A DNA stretch of 64,000 nucleotides from positions 1 to 64,000 of the forward strand of contig JAILWI010000003.1 of the NCBI GenBank assembly GCA_025699005.1, given 5' to 3'. This document shows, piece after piece, positions 1 through 8,474 of the stretch; within the stretch, counting starts at the first letter, position 1, and each line of letters begins with the position of its first letter. Made by a program: the position numbers and the translations under genes. The notes beneath the pieces were generated by a model that did not search any database, was not told the origin of the DNA, and was given only the letters and a program-made list of their open reading frames with translations. The DNA comes from Chloroflexota bacterium (GTDB lineage Bacteria; Chloroflexota; Limnocylindria; QHBO01).

Positions 1-2
1 AC

Positions 3-1901
3 GCCGGGATCGAGGGCCTGCGGCGACCCGGGGCCCTCCGGACCCGATGGTCGCGGCGCGCGGCCGAATCCCGCCCGCGCCGCGTGCGGGTCCTGCGACC
101 GCTCCCGGGGAACGACGCGCCGCCGCGGCGCGCGCCGGTGCAGCGGGCCCTGCTCGAGGCGCTCGGCGGCGAGGAGCGGACGATGCCGGAGCTTGCCGCG
201 GCGCTCGACACGGAGCCGGGCGCCCTGCTCGCCCCGGCACGCCGCCTCGTGGCCCTCGGCCGGGCCGAGCTCGACTGGCGGGTGGTGGAGCGCCGTCCCC
301 TCGCGCATCGGCGTGTCATCCCGCCGCTGCGCCATGCGCTCGCCGAGGAGCAGCGCGCCGCGCTCGACGCCATCGGCAATGCGTCCCCGGGCAGGGAGAT
401 CCTGCTCCAGGGGATCGCCGCGTCCGGCAAGACCGACGTCTACCTCGCCGCGACCCAGGAAACGCTCGATGCCGGCCGCACCGTCATCGTCATCGTGCCC
501 GAGGTGAGCCTCGTCCCGCAGCTCGCGGATCGGCTGCGCGGCGTCGTGGGCGAGCAGCTGGCGGTCCTCCATTCGGGTCTCTCGGCGGGGGAGCGGCACG
601 ATGAGTGGTGGCGGATCCTGCGCGGGGATGCCCGCGTCGTCGTCGGCACGCGCACCGCGGCCTTCGCACCGCTCGCCGATCTCGGCCTGCTCGTCGTCGA
701 CGAGGAGCACGACGGGGGCTACAAGTCCGATCGCACCCCGCGCTACGACGCGCGCTGGGTGGTGCGCGAGCGCGCGCAGCTGGCCGGTGCGCGGGCGGTG
801 TTCGGGAGCGCGACGCCCGACCTCGTGACGATCGCACGGGTCCGTGGCGGCCACGGCGACCGCGCACGCCTCGACGAGCGTCGCGTCGGAGCCGAGCCAG
901 AGATCGAGGTTGCCGACCTGCGGAGCGAGCTCGCCCGCGGCAACCGCTCGATCTTCTCCGAGTCCCTTGCCGATGGGCTCGCGGCCCTGCGGCGGGGGAG
1001 CGAGCAGGCCGTGCTCCTCATCAACCGGCGCGGGGCGGCGACGTTCATCCTGTGCCGCGACTGCGGCGAGAGCCTGCGCTGCCCCGAATGCGACCTCCCG
1101 TTCGTCTACCACCTCGACGGCGGCAGCCTGCGATGTCACCACTGCGGACGGACCGCCGCGCCGGCGGAGCGCTGCCCGTCGTGCGGGAGCGAGCGGATCC
1201 GCTATTTCGGCGCCGGGACCCAGCGCGTGGAGGCCGAGCTCCGAGCCCGCTTCCCCGGCCTTCGCGTCGGCCGCCTCGACTCGGATGCGCTCAACGCGCG
1301 GCGCGGCTTCGAGACGATCTACGACGACTTTCGCGAGGGACGGACCGATGTGCTCGTCGGGACGCAGCTCGCCGCGAAGGGACTCGACCAGCCCAGCGTG
1401 GTGCTGGCGGCCGTCATCGCCGCCGACGTGACGCTGAACCTGCCGGACTACCGGGCCGCCGAGCGCACGTTCCAGCTGCTCGCCCAGGTCGCGGGGCGCG
1501 CGGGACGTGGTCCCGCCGCCGGCCGGGTCGTGATCCAGACGTACGCCCCCGGCCACTACGCGATCAGGTCCGCCGCCGCGCTCGACGTCGACGGCTTCGC
1601 CGACGAGGAGCTCCTGCGGCGCCGGCTGCTCGGCTACCCGCCGTTCGGCGTCCTGGCCCGCCTCCTCGTGTCGGACCCGGATCGGTCGCGCGCCGAGGAG
1701 CGCGGGCGCGCGGCAGCGGCGGCCACGGCGGTCGAAGGTGTCGAGGTCCTCGGCCCCCAACCGTCCTACGTGGCGCGGCGCGCGGGGCGCTACCGGATGC
1801 AGGTCGTCATCCGTGCGCCTGACGCGGCGACCCGCCTTGCGGCACTCGAGCGGGTCCCGCCCGGCGTGGCGATCGACGTGGACCCCGAGTCGCTCCTGTG
1901 A
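3..1901 (+). CDS. priA: Primosomal replication-restart helicase PriA (5' end outside window)
   Basis: PriA is the 3'-to-5' helicase that reloads the replisome at stalled or repaired forks. The frame is open from the first bases of the window, so the N-terminus lies upstream. About 630 residues are visible against the usual 730-800, and the missing part would be the 3'-end-binding domain. Counting from the GTG at 84, there is a Walker A GIAASGKT near residue 110, a DEEHD Walker B box, and eight cysteines in four CxxC pairs (about 324-367) that form the two-zinc module typical of PriA. Motifs V and VI follow, with GTQLAAKGLD and QVAGRAGRG (about 426-480). The family assignment is secure; only the true start is unknown. 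Confidence 0.95.
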   Translation, partial: AGIEGLRRPGALRTRWSRRAAESRPRRVRVLRPLPGNDAPPRRAPVQRALLEALGGEERTMPELAAALDTEPGALLAPARRLVALGRAELDWRVVERRPLAHRRVIPPLRHALAEEQRAALDAIGNASPGREILLQGIAASGKTDVYLAATQETLDAGRTVIVIVPEVSLVPQLADRLRGVVGEQLAVLHSGLSAGERHDEWWRILRGDARVVVGTRTAAFAPLADLGLLVVDEEHDGGYKSDRTPRYDARWVVRERAQLAGARAVFGSATPDLVTIARVRGGHGDRARLDERRVGAEPEIEVADLRSELARGNRSIFSESLADGLAALRRGSEQAVLLINRRGAATFILCRDCGESLRCPECDLPFVYHLDGGSLRCHHCGRTAAPAERCPSCGSERIRYFGAGTQRVEAELRARFPGLRVGRLDSDALNARRGFETIYDDFREGRTDVLVGTQLAAKGLDQPSVVLAAVIAADVTLNLPDYRAAERTFQLLAQVAGRAGRGPAAGRVVIQTYAPGHYAIRSAAALDVDGFADEELLRRRLLGYPPFGVLARLLVSDPDRSRAEERGRAAAAATAVEGVEVLGPQPSYVARRAGRYRMQVVIRAPDAATRLAALERVPPGVAIDVDPESLL

Positions 1902-1904
1902 TCG

Positions 1905-1910
1905 GTACAA
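1905..1910 (+). promoter_or_regulatory. Possible -10 element TACAAT before def
   Basis: TACAAT lies immediately after the priA stop codon and 11 bases before the preferred def start. No convincing -35 is visible. If it is used, transcription would begin almost at the ATG, giving a near-leaderless message, which would fit the absence of a Shine-Dalgarno sequence there. It resembles the TATACT-type boxes before several other genes in this window. Confidence 0.35.
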
Positions 1911-1921
1911 TGCGCCACGCC

Positions 1922-2428
1922 ATGGCCATCCGACGAATCCTCACCGCCGAGGAGCCGATCCTCCGCGAGCGTACGAAGCGGGTCTCGAACTTCGATTCGA
2001 GCCTCCATCGGCTGCTCGACGACATGCTCGAGACCATGCGCGACGCGCCCGGTGTCGGCCTCGCCGCCAACCAAATCGGCGTCCCGTTGCAGGTGGCGAT
2101 CATCGAGGTCGACGACAAGATCACCGAGCTCGTGAACCCGCAGATCGTCAAGGGCTCGGGGGAGCAGCTCGATTGGGAAGGATGCCTCTCGATCCCCGGC
2201 TACGTGGCCGAGGTCATGCGCCACGACCGCGTCACGGTCAAGGCCCGCGACCGCCACGGCCGGGAGTTCCGCACCCGCGGCACCGAGCTCTTTTCCCGCG
2301 CCCTCCAGCACGAGATCGACCATCTCAACGGCGTTCTCTACATCGATCACCTCGAGTCGCTCGAGGAGCTCGTCCGCGTCAGCGATGCACAGGAGGAGGT
2401 CGAGGAAGAAGCGGCCGCCGGCATCTAA
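1922..2428 (+). CDS. def: Peptide deformylase
   Basis: Removes the formyl group from the N-terminal methionine of new proteins in the cytosol, using a metal (Fe2+ or Zn2+). All three family motifs are present: GVGLAANQIG near residue 45, EGCLSIPG near 86 and QHEIDHL near 128. The Cys of motif II and the two His of motif III are the metal ligands. The ATG at 1922 gives the usual MAIRRIL N-terminus and a 168-residue protein. In-frame starts at 1910 (ATG) and 1898 (GTG) would only add a non-conserved leader. The stop codon abuts the fmt start directly. Deformylase next to formyltransferase is a classical functional pair. Confidence 0.95.
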   Translation: MAIRRILTAEEPILRERTKRVSNFDSSLHRLLDDMLETMRDAPGVGLAANQIGVPLQVAIIEVDDKITELVNPQIVKGSGEQLDWEGCLSIPGYVAEVMRHDRVTVKARDRHGREFRTRGTELFSRALQHEIDHLNGVLYIDHLESLEELVRVSDAQEEVEEEAAAGI

Positions 2429-3385
2429 GTGGGTGGGATCGGTCGCGTCGCGTTCCTGGGCACCGGGTCGTTCGGCGTTCCGCTGCTCGAGCGCGTCATC
2501 GAAGCCGCTGACGACCTCCTCGTCGTCAGCCAGCCCGACCGCCCTGCCGGTCGTCGCCTTCGGCTCCGGGCGACGCCCATCACCGCCACGGCCCGCGAGC
2601 GGGACGTGCGCGTCCTCACACCGCGCCGGCTGCGATCCGACGAGGCTCGCGACGCTCTCGCCACCTTCCGGCCCGACGGGCTCCTTCTCGTCGCCTACGG
2701 CCAGCTCGTCCCGTCCGACCTGCTCGAGCTCGCCGACCGGCCTCCGCTCAACGTCCACCCCTCGCTCCTGCCGCGGCATCGCGGGGCGGCGCCGGTGGCG
2801 GGCACGATCATGGCCGGAGACGCGCGGGGCGGCCTGACGCTCATGGTGATGACACCGGAGCTGGACGCGGGGCCGATCGTCCGCCAGTGGCCGCTCGACC
2901 TCACCGGGCGCGAGACGACCCCCGAGCTCGAGGCGCGACTTGCGTCCATGGCGGCCGATGTCGTGCCGCCGGAGCTCGAGCGCTGGGCGGCCGGACCCAT
3001 CGACGTCACGCCGCAGGACGACGAGGCCGCGACGCTCGTTCGGCCATTCACGCGCGCGGACGGCTGGATCGACTGGCAGCGCCCGGCCGTCGAGCTCGAC
3101 CGGCAGGTGCGAGCGCTGCAGCCCTGGCCCGGCGCATGGAGCACGATCGACGGACGGCGCATCCACATTCGCCGCGCGCGCCCGGTGACGGGTGTCGACG
3201 ATCTGCCCATCGGCGCGCTGCTCCCTGGCGAGCCACCGTGCGTCGCATGCGGGATCGGCGCTCTCGCGCTCGAGGTCGTGCAGCCGGAAGGCCGGGCTGC
3301 CATCCCGGCCGATGCATGGCGGCGCGGGCTCGACCGCGAGCACGTGCTGCTCGGCGCCGGCCGCCCTGTCGAGCCTGGGAGCTGA
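2429..3385 (+). CDS. fmt: Methionyl-tRNA formyltransferase
   Basis: Transfers a formyl group from 10-formyl-tetrahydrofolate to initiator Met-tRNA. The 318-residue length is normal. The catalytic Asn and His lie in NVHPSLLPRHRGAAP, and the catalytic Asp in PELDAGPIV about 40 residues later. The C-terminal tRNA-binding domain follows, beginning around the segment TRADGWIDW. The GTG start follows the def stop with no gap, so the two genes are translationally coupled. The product makes the substrate group that the upstream deformylase later removes. Confidence 0.94.
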   Translation: MGGIGRVAFLGTGSFGVPLLERVIEAADDLLVVSQPDRPAGRRLRLRATPITATARERDVRVLTPRRLRSDEARDALATFRPDGLLLVAYGQLVPSDLLELADRPPLNVHPSLLPRHRGAAPVAGTIMAGDARGGLTLMVMTPELDAGPIVRQWPLDLTGRETTPELEARLASMAADVVPPELERWAAGPIDVTPQDDEAATLVRPFTRADGWIDWQRPAVELDRQVRALQPWPGAWSTIDGRRIHIRRARPVTGVDDLPIGALLPGEPPCVACGIGALALEVVQPEGRAAIPADAWRRGLDREHVLLGAGRPVEPGS

Positions 3386-3423
3386 CGCCCATCACACGCT
3401 GAGAATGAATCGCCAGTCCCGGA

Positions 3424-3429
3424 TATACT
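3424..3429 (+). promoter_or_regulatory. Probable -10 element TATACT before the YugP-family gene
   Basis: TATACT lies in the short gap after fmt, 32 bases before the chosen ATG. The same hexamer stands before rpmF, rplS, rpsB and nusA in this window. No good TTGACA-like -35 is seen at 16-18 bases, so the call rests on the -10 box and position alone. Confidence 0.45.
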
Positions 3430-3460
3430 CGATCCAGCCCTCTCGGAGGTGGGCATACAG

Positions 3461-4183
3461 ATGCTGTTCGATCCTCTCTACATCGTTCTCCTGGTGGTCA
3501 CCCTCGCGATCACCGGCTGGGCGGCGTGGCGTGTCCGCTCCACCTATTCCAAGTGGTCGAAGGTCGACTCGGGAATCAACCTCGATGCGTTCGACTTCGC
3601 GCGAAGGCTCCTGGACCGCCAGGGCCTCTCGCACGTCAAGATCGAGCCGACCCCCGGCCAGCTGACCGACCACTACGACCCGCGCGGGAAGATCCTGCGC
3701 GTCAGCACCCAGGTCGCCGACGCAACGGCGCTGTCGACGTCGGGCGTGGCGACCACGGGCTCGCGTCTCTCGGTCGCCGCGGCGGCCGTCATCGCCCACG
3801 AGGTGGGCCACGCGCTCCAGGATCATGCGGGCGATCCGGCAATGAAGCTCCGCCAGGCGATCGTCCCCGCCGCGCAGTTCGGCTCGGGCATCGCACCGTG
3901 GCTCGTCATCGCGGGCGTCTTCCTCCAGATCACCGGGCTGGCCATCGTGGGCCTCATCGGGTTCGCCGCGGCGGTGGTGTTCACCTTCGCAACGCTCCCG
4001 GTGGAGATCGGGGCGTCGGGAAAGGCTCTCGCGTTCGTGAACGGTCTCGGCATGGTCGGGGAGCGCCAGGATGGCGCGCGCGCCGTGCTGAAGGCCGCCG
4101 CATGGACGTATGTCGCCGGGGCGCTCACCGCGCTGCTGACGTTCCTGTATTACGCATGGCTGATCTTCGGTCGCCGTGACTGA
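3461..4183 (+). CDS. YugP-family membrane zinc metallopeptidase
   Basis: Predicted integral-membrane neutral zinc metallopeptidase of the YugP (DUF2265) type. A hydrophobic N-terminal segment (residues 5-25) precedes a cytosolic part carrying the zinc motif HEVGHALQDH near residue 110. Two further membrane segments lie around 145-200 and a last one at the C-terminus. A conserved P-x-E-I segment lies just after the second membrane region, as in the family. The ATG at 3461 stands 10 bases after GGAGGT; a GTG at 3449 overlaps that ribosome site and is less likely. The biological substrate is unknown. The gene overlaps the start of rlmN by 8 bases if the GTG there is used. Confidence 0.85.
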   Translation: MLFDPLYIVLLVVTLAITGWAAWRVRSTYSKWSKVDSGINLDAFDFARRLLDRQGLSHVKIEPTPGQLTDHYDPRGKILRVSTQVADATALSTSGVATTGSRLSVAAAAVIAHEVGHALQDHAGDPAMKLRQAIVPAAQFGSGIAPWLVIAGVFLQITGLAIVGLIGFAAAVVFTFATLPVEIGASGKALAFVNGLGMVGERQDGARAVLKAAAWTYVAGALTALLTFLYYAWLIFGRRD

Positions 4184-5327
4184 GCTCGCCATGGCCGGCG
4201 CTCAGCCGTCCATCAGCGACGCCGATGTTCGATCGCTCGCCGCGTGGCTCGAAGCCCGCGGCGAGCCCGCGTATCGGACCGCTCAGATCCTCGCCGGCGT
4301 CCATCGGCCGGAGGTCGCCGGCTTCGCCGACCTCACCGAGCTCCCGGTCGCCCTGCGTCGCGACCTCGCCGAGGCGTGGCGCTTCAGCTCGATCGCGGAC
4401 AGCCACGTCATCGGTGCGGACGGCGGTCTTACGGCAAAGGCCGTGCACGAGCTCGCCGACGGGCAGCGCATCGAGTCCGTCCTCATGGAGTACCAGGCGC
4501 GCGGCACCATGGCCCGCCGGACGACGATCTGCATCAGCTCGCAGGCAGGCTGCGCGGTCAACTGCCCGTTCTGCGCCACCGGCCAGGCCGGGTTCGGGCG
4601 CCAGCTGACCCCCGCCGAGATCGTCGACCAGGTGCTTCACTGGCATCGGCCGCCGTGGAGGGCGCTCGGCGACGCGTCGGCGGGGCACTACAACATCGTG
4701 TTCATGGGGATGGGGGAGCCGCTCAACAACGCCGATCGAGTCTTCGAGGCCGTCCGTCTCCTCAACGACCCCGAGCGGCTCGGCATCGGCGCGCGCCACA
4801 TCACGGTGAGCACCTCGGGCGTCGTCCCGGGCATGGATCGCATGGTCGACGAGCTGCCGCAGGTGAACCTGGCGATCAGCCTCCACGCAGCGACCGATGC
4901 ACTCCGCGACGAGCTCGTGCCGATCAACCGCAAGTGGCCGGTCGCCGAGGTGGTCGCCGCCGGCCGTCGCTTCGCGGCGCGCACCCGGCGGCGCGTGAGC
5001 CTCGAGTACGTGATGATCGACGGGCTCAACGACACCGATGAGCAGGCCGACGGGCTCATCGAGCACGCACGCGGCTGGCGATCGCACGTCAACCTCATCC
5101 CGCTGAACCCCACCCCCGGCTCCCGATGGAGCGGAACGCCTGCGGCCGGCATCGAGCGATTCGTGCGCCGGCTGCGCGACGGTGGCATCTCGGTCACGGT
5201 CCGCGACACCCGTGGTCGTGAGATCGACGCGGCCTGCGGACAGCTCCACGCGCAGCTCGCGGGCCGATCGCTGCGGGACGCACGGAACGAACGAGAGGCG
5301 AGCGCCGCGGTCGGTTCGGAGGGCTGA
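4176..5327 (+). CDS. rlmN: Dual-specificity 23S rRNA/tRNA adenine-C2 methyltransferase RlmN
   Basis: Radical-SAM enzyme that methylates C2 of A2503 in 23S rRNA and A37 in some tRNAs. The [4Fe-4S]-binding CX3CX2C motif appears as CAVNCPFC near residue 128. The second catalytic cysteine, which carries the methyl group, lies in EIDAACGQL near the C-terminus (about 353). Both cysteines needed for the methyl-synthase chemistry are therefore present. The GTG at 4176 overlaps the previous gene by 8 bases; an ATG at 4191 is an equally possible start. The stop overlaps the rpe ATG by one base. Confidence 0.95.
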   Translation: MTELAMAGAQPSISDADVRSLAAWLEARGEPAYRTAQILAGVHRPEVAGFADLTELPVALRRDLAEAWRFSSIADSHVIGADGGLTAKAVHELADGQRIESVLMEYQARGTMARRTTICISSQAGCAVNCPFCATGQAGFGRQLTPAEIVDQVLHWHRPPWRALGDASAGHYNIVFMGMGEPLNNADRVFEAVRLLNDPERLGIGARHITVSTSGVVPGMDRMVDELPQVNLAISLHAATDALRDELVPINRKWPVAEVVAAGRRFAARTRRRVSLEYVMIDGLNDTDEQADGLIEHARGWRSHVNLIPLNPTPGSRWSGTPAAGIERFVRRLRDGGISVTVRDTRGREIDAACGQLHAQLAGRSLRDARNEREASAAVGSEG

Positions 5328-6022
5328 TGACCCGGTCGCCGCACATCAGTGCCAGCATCCTGAATGCCGATTTCGGGCGCCTCACCGCCGAGGTCGCGCG
5401 CGCTGCCGACGGCGGCGTCGACTCGATCCATCTCGACGTGATGGACGGCCACTTCGTCGACAACCTGACCATGGGTCCGGTGGTCGTCGGCGCGGTCAGG
5501 CCGGCAACGGATCTGCCGTTCCACACGCACCTGATGATCAGCAACCCGCTGCGCTTCGCGGGCCGCTTCGCGGATGCGGGGAGCGACCTCATCGCATTCC
5601 ACGTCGAAGCCGACGACGACCCGGCCGCCGTGATCGCAGCGATCGAGGACGCCGGCAAACAGCCGGGGATCGCGCTCAATCCCGAGACGCCGGCCAGCGC
5701 CGTGCACCCCTACCTCGACCGCGTCGCCATGGTGCTCGTCATGACCGTCAACCCCGGCTGGGGCGGCCAGCAGTTCATCGGCGAGGTCGTGCCGAAGATC
5801 GCGGAGCTGCGCAGGGAGCTCGATGCGCGCGGCCGCGACGTCCCGGTCGGCGTCGACGGCGGCGTGAACCTCGAGACCATCGGCCAGGCTCACCAGGCCG
5901 GGGGAAGGGTCCTCGTGACCGGCAGTGCCCTGTACAGTACGGACGGCGACCTGGCGCCCACGGTCGCGTCCCTGCGCGCCGCGGCCCTCGGCGCCGACCA
6001 CGCATCCGAAGCGCAGGACTGA
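5327..6022 (+). CDS. rpe: Ribulose-phosphate 3-epimerase
   Basis: Interconverts ribulose 5-phosphate and xylulose 5-phosphate in the pentose phosphate pathway. It is a TIM-barrel protein of normal length (231 residues). Visible family motifs are ISASILNADF at the N-terminus, HLDVMDGHFVDN near residue 35 (metal ligand and catalytic Asp), HLMISNP, MTVNPGWGGQ near 140 and VDGGVN near 176, which holds the second catalytic Asp. The ATG overlaps the rlmN stop as TGATG. The run priA-def-fmt-rlmN-rpe is common in bacteria, often with a phosphatase/kinase pair in the middle that is not present here. Confidence 0.96.
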   Translation: MTRSPHISASILNADFGRLTAEVARAADGGVDSIHLDVMDGHFVDNLTMGPVVVGAVRPATDLPFHTHLMISNPLRFAGRFADAGSDLIAFHVEADDDPAAVIAAIEDAGKQPGIALNPETPASAVHPYLDRVAMVLVMTVNPGWGGQQFIGEVVPKIAELRRELDARGRDVPVGVDGGVNLETIGQAHQAGGRVLVTGSALYSTDGDLAPTVASLRAAALGADHASEAQD

Positions 6023-6035
6023 AAGGAACTCACCG

Positions 6036-7652
6036 CTGCCTCGTCGACCCACGCGTCTCGCCATCATCATCGCCACACTCGCCCTCGCCCTTGCCGCCTG
6101 CAGCGGTGAGGGACCGCAGCTCCCCTTCGTCCCGACTCCCTCGCCGACACCCGAACAGCCGCGGGAGGTCACGGTCCAGGCCGTCCGGCAAGGTGACGAA
6201 GCACCGATCGAGGGCGCCACCATCGCGGTCGACGGCGCGACGGCCGTGACGGACACCGCGGGCGAGGCCACGATCACGGCGATGCGGGGCGCCACCATCG
6301 AGGCGACGATGGAGGGTCACGATCCGGCCAGCGGCGAGGTCCCCGACGAGGGGCCGGTCCAGCTCGTGCTGCGAGAGAACGTCGCCCGCGGCACCGTGGT
6401 CGATACCGAGGGGGAGCCCGTCGCCGGTGCGCGCGTCTTCGTCGACGGCGGCGAGGCCCTTGCCGAGACGGACGAGGACGGCACCTACGAGCTGCCCGGT
6501 GTCCCGGAGCCCGCGACGATCATCTTCAAGCGCGCCGGCTTCCGCCTCCACGAGGTGGCGACCGAGGGCTCGCTCGCGATCGACGCGACGCTCGAGCCGT
6601 TCGAGGCGCGGGCCCTCTACGCCCCCGCGGCCGTCTTCGAGGCCCCCGGTCGGCTCGACGCCATGCTCGACCTCCTGGATCGCACCGAGGCGAACGCGCT
6701 CGTCATCGACGTGAAGGAGACCGACGGCCGTCTCTTCTACGCGACCGACCTGCCGGAGGCGGTCGAGGTGGGTGCCGTGCGCGAGGCCCCGATCTTCGAG
6801 CTCGAGGAGCTGCTGCCGATGCTCAAGGAGCGCGGCATCTACACGATCGCTCGAATGGTGGTCATGAAGGACAACACGAGCGCCGTCGCGCGGCCCGAGC
6901 TCGCGGTGCGAAACAGCGAGACCGGCGAGCCGTGGCGCGACAATATCGGCGGTGCCTGGCTCGACCCATCGGCTCCGGGCGTGGCCGAGTACATCGCGGC
7001 CATCGCCGGCGACCTCGCCGACAAGGGCTTCGACGAGGTTCAGCTCGACTACATCCGATTCTTCAGCGACGGCCCGTACGCGGTGGCCGACACCAACCTG
7101 CCGAACACTCAGTCGTTCCGCCTGCCGGCGATCCAGCGCGTCCTGCGCGTCGTGACTCGCGAACTCGAGACGACGCGGACGTTCCTGAGCGCCGACGTCT
7201 TCCCGATCCCGTTCATCGTCCCCGACGACCAGGGCATCGGGCAGCGACCCGAGGTGTTCATGCCGTATGTCGACTACATCAGCCCGATGACCTACCCGTC
7301 GCACTACGGGCCCGGGGTATTCGGCTTCGAGGTGCCGAACAACCACCCGTACGAGGTCATCGCCGAGACGCTCAAGATCATGCAGCGCCAGACTGAGGGT
7401 CTGCCCGTGGTGATCCGGCCCTGGGTCCAGGACTTCGGCTACGGCTCGTTCCCGCCGTATACGGCCGACCAGGTTCGCGCGGAGTTCCAGGCGGCGGCCG
7501 ACCACGGGGCGAAGGGTTGGATGATCTGGAATGCCCGCGCGACCTTCACCGAGGCCGCGCTCGGTCCCCCGCGCCCCGACGAGGATGCCGGACCGGCGAC
7601 CTCCGAGCCGCCCGAGGCATCCGCGGATCCCTCTCCCTCCGCGTCTCCGTAG
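6036..7652 (+). CDS. Secreted DUF4015 putative glycoside hydrolase lipoprotein
   Basis: Predicted exported carbohydrate-active protein. The N-terminus after RRPTRLAI is a hydrophobic signal ending in ALALAAC, a lipobox, so the protein is probably a lipoprotein. Residues about 40-115 and 118-195 look like two carboxypeptidase-regulatory or PEGA-like beta-sandwich domains. Residues about 200-510 match the DUF4015 TIM-barrel, with VIDVKETDG and the barrel-end VQLDYIRFF characteristic of the group. A Pro/Ser/Ala-rich tail ends the protein. No ATG or GTG fits the start: a CTG at 6036, eight bases after AAAGGA, gives the best leader. A longer in-frame start at 5925 lies inside rpe and is rejected. 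The substrate is not known. Confidence 0.8.
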   Translation: MPRRPTRLAIIIATLALALAACSGEGPQLPFVPTPSPTPEQPREVTVQAVRQGDEAPIEGATIAVDGATAVTDTAGEATITAMRGATIEATMEGHDPASGEVPDEGPVQLVLRENVARGTVVDTEGEPVAGARVFVDGGEALAETDEDGTYELPGVPEPATIIFKRAGFRLHEVATEGSLAIDATLEPFEARALYAPAAVFEAPGRLDAMLDLLDRTEANALVIDVKETDGRLFYATDLPEAVEVGAVREAPIFELEELLPMLKERGIYTIARMVVMKDNTSAVARPELAVRNSETGEPWRDNIGGAWLDPSAPGVAEYIAAIAGDLADKGFDEVQLDYIRFFSDGPYAVADTNLPNTQSFRLPAIQRVLRVVTRELETTRTFLSADVFPIPFIVPDDQGIGQRPEVFMPYVDYISPMTYPSHYGPGVFGFEVPNNHPYEVIAETLKIMQRQTEGLPVVIRPWVQDFGYGSFPPYTADQVRAEFQAAADHGAKGWMIWNARATFTEAALGPPRPDEDAGPATSEPPEASADPSPSASP

Positions 7653-7654
7653 CG

Positions 7655-8113
7655 ATGCGCCTCGTGGTCCAGCGCGTCTCGGGGGCGCGCGTGTCGGTCG
7701 ATGGCACCGAGCTCGGCGCCATCGGAGCGGGTTCGTTGGTGCTGGCCGGCATCGGGGTGGACGACACGGAGGCGATCGTCGACCGCATGGCCGACAAGCT
7801 CCTGGCCCTGCGCTACTTCGAGGACGACGACGGACGGACGAACCGGGACATCGCCGACGTCGGTGGCTCGATGCTCGTCGTGAGCCAGTTCACGCTCTAC
7901 GCCGATGTCCGCCGCGGACGGCGGCCCGGATTCACGCCCGCCGCATCGCCGGACGTGGCCGCGCCCCTCGTCGAACACTTCATCGGGCGCATCCGGTCGG
8001 CCGGGATCGCGGTCGAGACGGGTCGCTTCGGAGCCGAGATGGCCGTCGAGCTCGTGAACGACGGGCCATTCACCCTCGTCCTCGACTCGGATCGAGACCT
8101 AGCGTCGAGCTGA
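7655..8113 (+). CDS. dtd: D-aminoacyl-tRNA deacylase
   Basis: Hydrolyses D-aminoacyl-tRNA (and glycyl-tRNA-Ala), a proofreading step that keeps D-amino acids out of proteins. At 152 residues it has normal length. It shows the N-terminal MRLVVQRVSGARVSV strand, the SQFTLYADVRRGRRP motif near residue 77 with the active-site Thr, and NDGPFTLVLDS near the C-terminus, which corresponds to the cross-subunit NxGP motif. The ATG lies two bases after the preceding stop. The gene converges on rpmB, with a GC hairpin between them. Confidence 0.95.
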   Translation: MRLVVQRVSGARVSVDGTELGAIGAGSLVLAGIGVDDTEAIVDRMADKLLALRYFEDDDGRTNRDIADVGGSMLVVSQFTLYADVRRGRRPGFTPAASPDVAAPLVEHFIGRIRSAGIAVETGRFGAEMAVELVNDGPFTLVLDSDRDLASS

Positions 8114-8128
8114 CGCCGGACAGCACGA

Positions 8129-8151
8129 CGCCCGCGTCGTCGACGCGGGCG
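8129..8151. terminator. GC hairpin between convergent dtd and rpmB
   Basis: A perfect 10-bp inverted repeat with a 3-base loop sits between the 3' ends of dtd and rpmB. It could serve as a two-way terminator. No T-run follows on either strand, so termination would need a factor or the strong GC stem alone. Confidence 0.45.
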
Positions 8152-8178
8152 CAGAGGCGAAGGATCAGGGTCGGAGGG

Positions 8179-8370
8179 TCAGACCTTCTGGGCCGTGCGG
8201 CGGCATCGGCTGCAGGCCTTGACCTTCGTGACCTTGCCCTCGGTCACGAGCGTCATGGGCTGCAGATTCGGCAGCCAACGGCGCAGTGCGCGCTTGCGGT
8301 TCATCCCGACCGACTGCGGATTCCAGCCGGTGAGGGGGCGCTTTCCGCAGATGTCGCAGACTCGGGCCAT
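8179..8370 (-). CDS. rpmB: 50S ribosomal protein L28
   Basis: Small ribosomal protein of the large subunit, 63 residues. The N-terminal MARVCDICGKRPLTG and the C-terminal CSRCRRTAQKV show the four-cysteine (C+) form that binds zinc. The start is the ATG at 8370 with GGAGAT just upstream; a longer reading from 8454 would run through the promoter. The gene stands alone on the minus strand, flanked by dtd (convergent) and recG (divergent). In many bacteria rpmB is next to recG in just this divergent way. Confidence 0.96.
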   Translation of the reverse strand: MARVCDICGKRPLTGWNPQSVGMNRKRALRRWLPNLQPMTLVTEGKVTKVKACSRCRRTAQKV

Positions 8371-8424
8371 GGTCGTAGGATCTCCAATCACAAGGGAACC
8401 GGCGCGTGGCGCCGGGCGACCGGG

Positions 8425-8454
8425 ATGGTAGCACGCTACGATCGGGCCATGCAA
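8425..8454 (-). promoter_or_regulatory. rpmB promoter
   Basis: Reading on the minus strand, TTGCAT (8454-8449) and TACCAT (8430-8425) are separated by 18 bases, a good sigma70-type pair 55 bases before the rpmB start. A weaker forward TACGAT at 8437-8442 might belong to recG, so the two promoters may overlap back to back. Confidence 0.55.
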
Positions 8455-8474
8455 TCGAGCCGGGTGCCCGGGAC

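Noticed and set aside
8437..8442. TACGAT as a recG promoter -10
   Set aside because: It matches only four of six consensus bases, has no -35, and overlaps the better supported rpmB promoter; kept only as a remark.
8406..8474. Upstream in-frame ATG for recG
   Set aside because: It would translate through the divergent rpmB promoter and adds residues not found in RecG; the GTG at 8475 gives the normal length.
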